Under the pieces are notes generated by a model that saw nothing but the letters and a program-made list of their open reading frames with translations, was not told the origin of the DNA and made no database searches. A program made the translations under genes and the position numbers. Below, piece by piece: positions 1-9,358 of a stretch of DNA of 64,000 nt. Numbering within the stretch: position 1 is the first letter of the stretch; every line of letters starts with the position of its first letter. Origin of the DNA: Hofstenia miamia (Eukaryota; Xenacoelomorpha; Acoela); assembly GCA_004352715.1 (NCBI GenBank), contig SCFE01000005.1, positions 2,449,523-2,513,522 of the forward strand. Direction: 5' to 3'.

Positions 1-745
1 GAGAAAGAGTGCTTGGAATAGACGGGAAGGTCAGAGAAGGAAGCAGAAACAGGAGATCGGATAGAAAGCGAAGCTATCACAAGGTAGTCATCAGAAATAG
101 CAATGTTTGAAAGAATTTGAACCTGACAATTATCCGGATCAGTGGAAATCATTAGGTCTAAGATGTTACCGCTAACATGAGTGGGTTCAGATGTTAACTG
201 AAGACCTTTAATATCCTCAATGCAGGAAACAAAATCATCCACGATATTAGAATTGTCAACAGGAGAGTCCCAACAAATATCAGGACAATTGAAGTCGCCC
301 GTAACTAAAATAGTCCCATGCGGATATTGAGCAATAACAACGTCGTGGTATTTAGTAATACATTTACACAGTAAACTAACAGGTAAGCTGAAATTTGACG
401 AACGAGGAGGGTTGTAGATACACACAACCAGAAGGGAGGAATCTATTGACGTAATGATACAGGCGCAGGCAAAATCATAATCACCAATAGTGACATCATG
501 ACAGTCAACAGGGATATTATTGTTTCTAAAAATGGCCACACCACCATGGGAGCCACTGCGTCGGTCACAGCGAGAAATAATTGAGTAATCAGAAGTTGGT
601 AATACAACAGAATCAGGTATATCCGGGTAAAGCCATGTTTCAGTAACACAGGCAATAGATGGACCGTAAACCGAAACAAATTTAGTAAAGTCGAGCTTCT
701 TTTGAAGGCTAACGAGGCTACGAATGTTAAAGTTGCAGACAGAGA
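1..745 (-). pseudogene. LINE endonuclease (APE-like) domain, truncated at window edge
   Basis: Read on the minus strand from about 745 to 1, one frame stays open for roughly 245 codons with no obvious start methionine. Motifs typical of the APE-type endonuclease of non-LTR retrotransposons appear in order: NFNIRSL near the start, TETWL, GGVAIF, YNPPRSS, VTGDFNCPDICWD and finally ISDDYLVIA. In intact enzymes the last block is normally S-D-H, with the His catalytic; here it reads S-D-D, so the copy is either degenerate or divergent. The function in an intact element would be nicking target DNA to prime reverse transcription. The reverse transcriptase half would lie outside the window. The fragment could belong to the same family as the RT remnant at 2400-3807, but that one is on the opposite strand. 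Confidence 0.8.
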
Positions 746-833
746 AAATAAAAAGTCAATCTAATTCAACTAGTTCTCCGTTACGGTAAAGTTTCAGGTT
801 ACGAATTTTCAAAAAGCTTTTTGCAAATCTATG

Positions 834-1563
834 CATGTTTAGTTTAAATCAAGTACTTACTTTAGGTGAAATTTCCAAATACTTTTTGATAAAAATATGA
901 ATATATTAATTTCGATTACTCAGTGTGTTTTACTCGTATTATTATAACAACTAATATATTTTAAATATTGCACCAAATTATCGCCGGTAGTCCTTGAACA
1001 TGTTTTGCAAGTATTGATACTTTCTGCCACCATTTTTCAATTCGAATGTATATAGATGTATGCATGTGAATTATATTATTAAGAATACATAAAAGACGCA
1101 AGTTATTTTTGGTTAATAAAATTTTTTCTAGATCGTTATAAATAATCTTTAATTCCTTAAACCAGATTAAATCTTTGAATACTATCTGGAAAATAATAGT
1201 GTTATTTTGAAATTTAATTCCATTTGAAATGCAGTATACCAGATATACTTACTGATATGGTAAAAATTGCTTTCGAAATAGTTTAGTGGCAGAAAATAAC
1301 AAACCAAAGGCCAACATTCTTATATTTTTACACATGAGATGGGAGATTAAAGCAGATTCTAGCACATTACTTCGGATAATCAAAATACTTGGAAAATAAA
1401 ATCTCATCTCATTGTTCGATTAAATTAAATGATTAAGTTTACTTAAAAAGAAATTGCTTTGAACTAAAATATTTTTTTCAACAAAAACAGGTTTCTAAAA
1501 TATCACACGTGCAAAAAATTATTTGCCCTTTAAGAAGTTTCTTGCGGCGCCCTTGATTGCCCA
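834..1563. repeat. Left arm of a ~730-bp inverted repeat
   Basis: This stretch is the reverse complement of 3920-4649. The inner end (CGGCGCCCTTGATTGCCCA) matches exactly; the outer end around 834-867 has several substitutions, so the arms are similar but not identical. The arms enclose a LINE reverse transcriptase remnant and a 111-base gap. No transposase was seen, so this could be a large-TIR or fold-back element, or an old inverted duplication. Confidence 0.85.
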
Positions 1564-2399
1564 AATAATTTACGCAACGGCTAACTCTGAATTGAATCAA
1601 TCTCTATGCTATTACACCTTTGTTATCAAAATGTTAATTACAACCGAGCAACCAATTGATTTAAATTTCAAAATGAGATATTCATTAAATCTACTGAGTA
1701 ATTTTGATTTGTTGAGTTAAACATAATTGAAGAACGCGTTAATTGACAAATTTGTCAAATCAATTGCTTTAGAATTGTGTGAAGATGAACTACATGCTGT
1801 TAGGAGCAAAACAAGTGAATTGATCCTGCTTTTGATCATTGCTTTATGAAGAATCCGTTAAACGACACTACATAAGCAAAGATTGAAATTGATACTAAAA
1901 AAGGCGATTTCTCGTTTTGAATCAATTTGCACAAAATGGGTTCTTGCACTACATGCTTCAATTATAGAAGGCCATATGTTGAGTCCCATATACATGTTCA
2001 ATAAGTATGAAAATATATAAGTTTATACGTTATACGTAATGCATATAACATTTTGAGTAAATATATTTAAATTTTCAGTAACAATTGCATATCGACAGGC
2101 CCATGGTTATTGCACCCACCGATACAGTACATCCGCACTGTTCAATTATATTTATAACAATATTAGCGAAATGTATATTTATGCATTAAAAATTTATGCA
2201 ACGCGGTCACGCTAGCTATAAATTCGGTACTAATCGGTAAATAAAATATGAAAACAAATACTAATCGGAAGAACAAATTCTCTGAAAGTTGCAATTTAGT
2301 TAAAAATCAAGTAAGAAAGACTTGATTTACACTAAAAAATGTATAGATTTACATAAATGTACATCTATATCTTGTATTTGGGCTAATAATAGATAAAAA
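1564..2399. other. AT-rich spacer inside the inverted repeat
   Basis: No convincing coding sequence. It lies between the left inverted-repeat arm and the LINE reverse transcriptase remnant. The short ORF that spans the arm boundary shows no recognisable motif. Confidence 0.5.
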
Positions 2400-3807
2400 A
2401 TGTTTAAGAATTTCCAGTTTTCTATCCTATTCTCCTTCATTTGCTCCTCTAAGCGCCGTCCCGCCTGTTGGAAGACATCTTGGATTTCTCCGCTGTTAAA
2501 ATCTAATCAGCTTCCCTCCTCGCAGGTCACGTCCTACCGCCCAATAGCTATTCTATTTCGACTGTCTATCATCTTTGAACGCCTTGTTCTTCGTTATGTA
2601 TTCCCAAAAATTCGTCACCTCATCACTTCTCAGCATGGCAACCTTCCTGGTCGGTCTACGATTACTAACTTACTCACACTGATCGAAAACTGGTACTTTC
2701 ACTCTGATTGTAATGATCCTGGTTGTATTATCTTTCTTGACATATTAAAAGCGTTTGATCGCCTCCCTCATTCCATTCTGCTTGAAAAATTACGTTTATT
2801 TGGTTTTGATGCGGATTTCATCGAAATGTTCCAGGCTTACTTGACCAATCGCCACAAATGTGTCAACTACTAGTGGTGCCCCTCAAGGCTCAGTGTTTGC
2901 TGTTCTTTTCTTCCTCGTTGCCATTAACGACCTCCCTCATTCTGTTCTCAACTCGTCTTGCCTGTTGTATGTCGATGACACTGCGATTTTTTGATTTTGG
3001 CTGGTCTTTTGCTTCTAACATTTCTTCTGATCTTGAGCATTTGTCTACTTGGTCTTCTGTCAACCATCTTGATTATAGCGCTACCAAGACATGTGGTATT
3101 TCCTTTTCTGTGGCTCCCCTTCTGATTTGCCTCTACCTATGAACTTGCTGCTCACTCACACTCATCTTGGAGTTCAACTTGCTGCAAACTTAAATTGGAC
3201 TGGACATGTGTCTTTGCGGCTCTGCAAAGATAATTTCTCGCTATTTGCTCTTTTCCGTAATGTTCCTTTTAATACCTCGTCCGCTGTGAAACTCTCTTTG
3301 TTCAAGTCCATTCTTCTCTTTGTGTCTTCCTGTTTGTGGCCTTCTCGTGCTTTGTTCTTCTCCATGGAACGTTTCCAGAAACACGCTTTCAAATAGATTT
3401 TCCTCTTTGACCTATAAAGACGCTCTGCTGAAATTCTTGACTCTCCCACTGTCATTCCACTTTTAATGCCTGTGATGTCCTGTTCAATCGTTTACTGACT
3501 CGGAAGCTAGACCTTGATCCATTTGATTTTATCTCCTTCTCTAACTCCTACTCTACTTGCGCTGATGTTGCTGTCACGTTCTCTGTTCATCGTCTCAAGA
3601 AATATCGCACCCTTACTCGTTTTTCAATCGTGTTTGTGCTTCTGCTAATTTCTTACTGACTCTAAATTCTCCAACTGCCATTGATTTCTTTTTCCTCGCC
3701 CACAACCTTCAAGAAATCTTTGATGTCTTTCCTCTGTCGATTGATTTGACTTTTTAATTTTTGTTTTGTTCCGCCCTAACCGGCTTAATAAAGTCTATTA
3801 TTATTAT
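2400..3807 (+). pseudogene. LINE reverse transcriptase remnant, frameshifted, with (ATT)n tail
   Basis: Translated pieces in successive frames give reverse transcriptase motifs in the expected order. 2400-2873 carries WKTSWISPLLK, SYRPIAILF, GRSTITNLLTL and FLDILKAFDRLPHS (the D-x-x-KAFD block). A frame change near 2870 is followed by GAPQGSV, INDL and LLYVDDTAIF, the Y-x-D-D catalytic box, then a stop at about 2988. Another frame then gives HLGVQLAANLNWTGHVS (thumb) from about 3160. The 3' end reads GCTTAATAAAGTC followed by ATT repeats right before a gap, a normal non-LTR terminus. At least two frameshifts and several stops make it a dead copy. The clade (I/Jockey-like or CR1-like) is uncertain. 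Confidence 0.85.
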
Positions 3808-3808
3808 T

Positions 3809-3919
3809 NNNNNNNNNNNNNNNNNNNNNNNNNNNNNNNNNNNNNNNNNNNNNNNNNNNNNNNNNNNNNNNNNNNNNNNNNNNNNNNNNNNNNNNNNNNN
3901 NNNNNNNNNNNNNNNNNNN
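3809..3919. other. Assembly gap (111 N)
   Basis: Run of N between the (ATT)n tail of the LINE and the right inverted-repeat arm. Confidence 0.99.
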
Positions 3920-4649
3920 TGGGCAATCAAGGGCGCCGCAAGAAACTTCTTAAAGGGCAAATAATTTTTTGCACGTGTGATATTTTAGAAACCTGTTTTT
4001 GTTGAAAAAAATATTTTAGTTCAAAGCAATTTCTTTTTAAGTAAACTTAATCATTTAATTTAATCGAACAATGAGATGAGATTTTATTTTCCAAGTATTT
4101 TGATTATCCGAAGTAATGTGCTAGAATCTGCTTTAATCTCCCATCTCATGTGTAAAAATATAAGAATGTTGGCCTTTGGTTTGTTATTTTCTGCCACTAA
4201 ACTATTTCGAAAGCAATTTTTACCATATCAGTAAGTATATCTGGTATACTGCATTTCAAATGGAATTAAATTTCAAAATAACACTATTATTTTCCAGATA
4301 GTATTCAAAGATTTAATCTGGTTTAAGGAATTAAAGATTATTTTTAACGATCTAGAAAAAATTTTATTAACCAAAAATAACTTGCGTCTTTTATGTATTC
4401 TTAATAATATAATTCACATGCATACATCTATATACATTCGAATTGAAAAATGGTGGCAGAAAGTATCAATACTTGCAAAACATGTTCAAGGACTACCGGC
4501 GATAATTTGGTGCAATATTTAAAATATATTAGTTGTTATAATAATACGAGTAAAACACATTGATTAATCGAAATTAATATATTCATATTTTTATCAAAAA
4601 GTATTTGGAAATTTCACCTAAGGTAAGGACTTAATTTAAACTAAGCATG
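3920..4649. repeat. Right arm of the ~730-bp inverted repeat
   Basis: Reverse complement of 834-1563, starting TGGGCAATCAAGGGCGCCGC directly after the gap. See the left arm for interpretation. Confidence 0.85.
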
Positions 4650-4724
4650 TATATTGTATAGATTTTGTAATTTGTTTAATAATAGTTAATTATTTTATGA
4701 ATTTCAAGTTTTTTGTGGTATTGT

Positions 4725-5960
4725 CCTTAAATATGTACCGCGTGCTAACGTGTGTTACCGCATGCTACGAATTTGGTTAATTATGCAAAATTATTGGTCT
4801 ATATACATTATTTTTCAGCTTTTTACGTATGTAATTGCATTTCTCAACGTTTTTTACCTTGTATTATTGTTTATTTTATCCGCGTGCTCCGTGTGTTCCG
4901 CGTTCATCCATTCTATACCTTCGCCGCTGAATATGTTACTTCAAATTTCCAACAATGTAAGTATATTAATCGTAATTCATATCATACTATTTTGCACCTT
5001 CAATTAAAAGATTTAAAAATAGACAGAGCATAGAAAGGCGAAGTTGCAGAATAGTGCCACACGGACAAATTACACACTATTAGACGGTAAAAATGGCGAA
5101 GTATACCTTCGCGGATAAAAACACTAATACACGGTAAAAAACGATGAGAAATGCAATAACATACGTAAAAAGCTTAAAAAATAATTGATATAGCCTGATA
5201 AATTTACATAATTACCAAATTCGTAGCACGCGGTAAGTATTTATGAAAGATTAAATTAAAATTGATGAAAAATACAAAGATATTTGACTTTAAAATGTCT
5301 AAATATAAAAGTATAACAACTGAAATAGCTAAATTTACAACATCAAACTAAAAAATATGCTTTCAGTGAACCGTAGTAAAGTTCTATAGGTGGCTATTTT
5401 TTAGGTAAAAAATAATGGATCAAGTAAATAACAATTAATTTCGCCAAAATACTTAGTGGAATTAGCACTGCTCGAGTTAATGTTGTAACTTGATTTTCTT
5501 ATATATTAGCTGTATAATTTTACTAATAAATAATGTAGTTTATTTAAGCTTGATTTTCTAATACCTCTTCATTTAATATTGCCACCCGATTTTCAAGTCT
5601 AAAACCGCATTATTTTGCTTAATAACGCTTCAGCTAATATTACCACAAGATTTTGAAATTTAACTATTTCCGTTGTTATACATTTATATTTAGAGATTTT
5701 AGAGCCAAATATCTTTGTTTTGTTATCAATTATGTTATTTTTCATAAATACTTGCCGTAGGCTATCGCGTGCTACGAATTTGGTTAATTATGTATAGTTA
5801 TCGGTCTATATCAATTGTTTAAACTTTTTATGCATTTTATTGCATTCTCATAGTTTTTTACCCTCTAATAGTGGTTATTTTCTCCGCGTGCTATCGCGGG
5901 GCACTATTCTTGACCTTCGCCACATAGAAAGAATAACTCGTGTAATAGTCCCACGCCCGT
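4725..5960. repeat. Fold-back repeat with three related arms
   Basis: A segment at about 4725-4930 containing GCTACGAATTTGGTTAATTA recurs inverted at about 5040-5340 and again in direct orientation at about 5640-5960. The second and third arms form an imperfect palindrome around a centre near 5490. All arms carry alternating GCGTGCTA or CGCGG blocks and a GTTTTTTACC block. No ORF with a recognisable motif is present. It looks like a non-autonomous fold-back or MITE family with one extra partial arm. Confidence 0.7.
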
Positions 5961-7144
5961 ATGTAGATCATGTGGAGAAAATAAATACTAAAAATCATAA
6001 GAAAAACAAAATGCATAAAAAATTAGTCTAAGTATTTGGAAATTATGTTTAAGCAAATATATAAATTTTCAGTTCAAACAAAAAAATTGTAAATCATATT
6101 GAAGTTCTATATAGATAGGTGGTACTTTTTCAATCGTAGCCACACTTTGTTTCATGTTTTATGCTAATTATAAATACATTAAAATATATTCCATGTTTTA
6201 CAAACAATAAGGCACACTGGAATATGAAACGCATTATCGAGGAAAGAATATAAAATCATGTATATAATACTTAAGCAGTTTGATAGGTCTGACCCATACA
6301 AGTCAATAAAAATAATAACTATCAATATTGGTAGTATCGAAAATCAAGATGAGTAACATCTTTGTACAAAGATTTAGTCATTTGTTGTTCAGTATGGGTT
6401 CCATCACAAAGGATAAACATACACAAGAGGCAACAAATCATATGTGCACTTCGCCGATTTTAACGAAATTTACCAATTTTAGGTGCCTCGTAATTTTCGA
6501 AAAATACACTAGTTGCAGAGTAGTAAAATTTAATGTATTTGACAAAATTTTGCAAGCACTTAATTTTGAAAATAGCCCAAATACACAATTAGCTTACAGA
6601 AAGAGAAACGTTTTAATGCAATGATAAAAAAAAGCTCTACACATGTGCACTTGTAATAATCAGGAGCATTTCCAGAAATTTCTGATTGGTGAAGAAGGAC
6701 ATCTCCATTTTAAATAAGTTTAGTGTTTAGTTACGTGGCAGATCCCTCCAAAATCTCTCAAAATATGGTAAAAAATGGTGCATTTTCCACAGTCAACTTA
6801 AGGACAATGAAGCTAACAATGTCTAAAATGAAATTATAATATAATATGCCCAGGCCTTTAAAAATTTGTTTTCACAAATGCGTTTTAGATTTGAATTTGT
6901 TGCTCGCTTAATAATTGTTCGCAAGAAAATTTGCCGAATATAAATTGTTTTTTTACAAATTAAATGAAATTTTCAGATATCACTACTCATTTTCAAAATT
7001 TAAATAATCTAGAATATATAAACATTATACTTGTAATTAAAAATCGTTATTTTAATCAATCTTCAAAATAATTCTTTATCTCTGCACTTTCGGTGAGATT
7101 ATTTCTTCACTATTTCATATGCTTTTAATGTTTAGTTTTTATTA
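5961..7144. other. Spacer upstream of the NMNAT gene
   Basis: AT-rich sequence. A 98-codon ORF at 6328-6624 has no recognisable domain and no splice or codon support; I do not call it a gene. The promoter of the downstream NMNAT gene would lie near 7000-7140 but no clear element is visible. Confidence 0.5.
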
Positions 7145-7763
7145 ATGGGTTCAGTGAAAGATGTAGTGCTCTTGGCGTGTGGTTGTTTTAATCCACCCAC
7201 TGTTTTTCATCTGCGTATGTTTGAACTAGCGCGTCATAAATTGCAGTTATTGGGATTTAATGTTAAAGCTGGATATCTATCACCAGCAAGTGATGGATAT
7301 CGCAAACATAAAGCTTCCTTAATATCTAAAGACCACAGACTAGCAATGTGTAAATTAGCCTGTCAATCTAATGAATGGATAAAAGTTGATGAATGGGAAG
7401 TAAGCATTCATTTTCTTATTATTATTGATATCGGAAATATGAATAGCAACCGCAACAGTTACCTGAATAACTTTGATTAATATTTCTTTAGTTGCTCTCA
7501 GAACAATAAGTGTACTCGTTTTAGGCTTCACAGGCCGAATGGTCACACACTCGACAGGTGATAGAAAACTTTGAGAAACGACATTGCAGCTCATCTCTTG
7601 CAGTTAAATTTTTATGCGGAGCTGATTTATTAGAATCTTTTAATACACCAGGTCTTTGGTCGGAAGCAGACATGCAATTTATTCTTGATCGTGGAATTGT
7701 CTGTGTTTCTAGAATCAACAACAAACTGTCAGATATTATTCAAAGGAACCCAATCCTTACAAA
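7145..7763 (+). CDS. NMNAT: Nicotinamide/nicotinate mononucleotide adenylyltransferase (NMNAT), 5' two exons
   Basis: NMNAT joins ATP and NMN (or NaMN) to make NAD (or NaAD), the last shared step of NAD synthesis. Exon 1 (7145-7399, 85 codons) starts MGSVKDVVLLACGCFNPP and has the nucleotidyltransferase signature GCFNPPTVFH followed by LRMFELA, then the YLSPASDGYRK region. The donor is GTAAGC; the acceptor TTTTAG precedes exon 2 at 7525, giving a 125-nt intron. Exon 2 reads ASQAEWSHTRQVIENFEK, collinear with the helical segment after the D-x-WE motif in animal NMNATs, then FLCGADLLESF, PGLW and ICVSR. A possible donor (GTCAGT) follows 7763. The frame stays open to 7833 but no longer resembles NMNAT. 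The C-terminal part carrying the conserved I-S-S-T-x-x-R motif was not found; a repeat cluster with an assembly gap begins about 130 bp downstream. The gene may be interrupted, or its last exon may lie far away. Family assignment is firm, completeness is not. Confidence 0.88.
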
Positions 7764-7874
7764 GTCAGTATTTAATATTGGTCATATATTGTTAAAAAGG
7801 GGATCTTTTTCCTTGAATAACTTGGGACGTTAGTATAATGAGTGTTCGTAAGTAATTAAGTTAATCATAATTAT

Positions 7875-8116
7875 GCAAAAAGCTAAATTACTAAAGGTGC
7901 ATTCAGACGAGAACCTTTTGATGCGCATCTTTTGATGAAGGTGCGTTCAGACGAGCATCTTTTTGATGTATGCTTTTTTTATGCATCCCTNNNNNNNNNN
8001 GCAAAAAGCTAAATTACTAAAGGTGCATTCAGACGAGAACCTTTTGATGCGCATCTTTTGATGAAGGTGCGTTCAGACGAGCATCTTTTTGATGTATGCT
8101 TTTTTTATGCATCCCT
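7875..8116. other. 10-N gap with duplicated 116-bp flanks
   Basis: Positions 7875-7990 and 8001-8116 are the same 116-base sequence on both sides of a 10-N gap (7991-8000). This is the usual signature of overlapping contig ends that were not merged, so one copy is probably artefactual. Confidence 0.85.
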
Positions 8117-8215
8117 CAAAATTTGGGAGCGTTCAGACGAGCGTCTTTTTGATGTATGCTAATTTGAACGATGTGCGTTCAAACAAACGACCATCTTTTT
8201 TATGCACGGCTACTT
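7896..8215. repeat. MITE-like repeat with GTGCGTTCAGACGAG subrepeats
   Basis: The motif GTGCGTTCAGACGAG plus a CATCTTTTTGATGTATGC tail recurs several times here, again at 9228-9358 and in inverted orientation at 11799-11868. The outer end (AAGGTGCATTCAGACGAGAA at 7896) is matched by the reverse complement at 11868. This suggests one original repeat element later split by insertions, including the P-type transposon. No coding sequence. Confidence 0.7.
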
Positions 8216-9227
8216 GTTTAATCAGCAATTAAGTTTAACAGGAATTGTGTTTTTCTATAACTGGGAAAATTATAATCAACACCCCAATTACTGATTCAAA
8301 CTTTAAAATTAAAAACGAATTTAATTGGATGTTTAATTCTCTATAGATATTGTTTGCATTATTATTAAAATATGGAAATGGAAAGCAAGCTGAATGCACT
8401 TAAACTCTGTATAGTAAGAAAAAAGACTTCTAAGCTTTGGCAAATAATTCAGCATGTTAAAGCTCAAAAGCCGAAAAGGAAATGCTGGAGTAGAAGATTT
8501 CTTCTCGCCACCACCTTGGAGCAACACACTTGCTTGCTTAGTTAAAAATTGAAGATCCTCTTTATATAAAAATTTTCTAAGAATGGATGCACCAATACTT
8601 GAATTGTTCATTCAAAGGGTGGGTCCATACATTAATAAGCAATTTATGCTACTCATTATTTCAAAATAAAATGATAATTTTAATGTGTAATACTAACGCA
8701 ATTTCATTGGTTTATAATTTTCGCAGCAAGTCTATTGATTCGTGTTTTCTAATTACCCTGGTTTATTACTAAAAATTATGCAGCTATGCAATTACCATTT
8801 TGATAATATGTATTGTAAATCACGGACGCTAAATTTTTTATTTAAAAAATGTCAATTTATATAATATTACCAAAAAGACCAACTAGTTAATTACTAATAG
8901 TTTAAACAAACGAAATTACTTGTTTCGTGTAATTATACAACTGATTAATATAATTAAATTTCAATACAAGTAGGAATTTTAGTTCTACACGCACGTAAAA
9001 TATATTGACAATTTAGTAGCATAATTTGTGAAAAATCAATATTGCTTCATTGAAAGGAATAACTGCTTTTTGTTAAAAAATGGAACATTTAGAATTCAAT
9101 ATCGTCAGGGTTCACTTTGAAGTTAAAATTGTTGAGCTTCAAAATTCTCTTATTTTAAGACTCACGGCTACTTGAGACAATCTGTGCCCAAAACAAAGTC
9201 GTTAATTACTGATCGTTCAAATGCTTA
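8216..9227. other. AT-rich interior between MITE-like blocks
   Basis: No coding sequence recognised. The words CACGGCTACTTG appear near both ends (about 8207 and 9163), hinting that this is itself an inserted or duplicated unit. Minus-strand ORF 8333-8611 has no recognisable motif. Confidence 0.4.
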
Positions 9228-9358
9228 ATGCGCGTTCAGACGAGAATCTTTTGAATTACGTCAAAAAGACGCAAGCTATTTGTGCGTCAATTTGAACGAT
9301 GTGCGTTCAGACAAGCATCTTTTTGATGTATGCTAATTTGAACGATGTGCGTTCAGAC
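9228..9358. repeat. MITE-like repeat block, left of the P-type transposon
   Basis: Three copies of the GTGCGTTCAGAC subrepeat. The last eight bases (GTTCAGAC, 9351-9358) are the left target-site duplication of the transposon that starts at 9359. Confidence 0.75.

Noticed and set aside
7355-7724. Minus-strand ORFs over the NMNAT locus
   Set aside because: Shadows of NMNAT exons and intron.
7896-8215. Possible CRISPR-like array (GTGCGTTCAGACGAG repeats)
   Set aside because: Spacing is irregular, spacers are themselves repeats, the DNA is eukaryotic and part is duplicated by an assembly gap.
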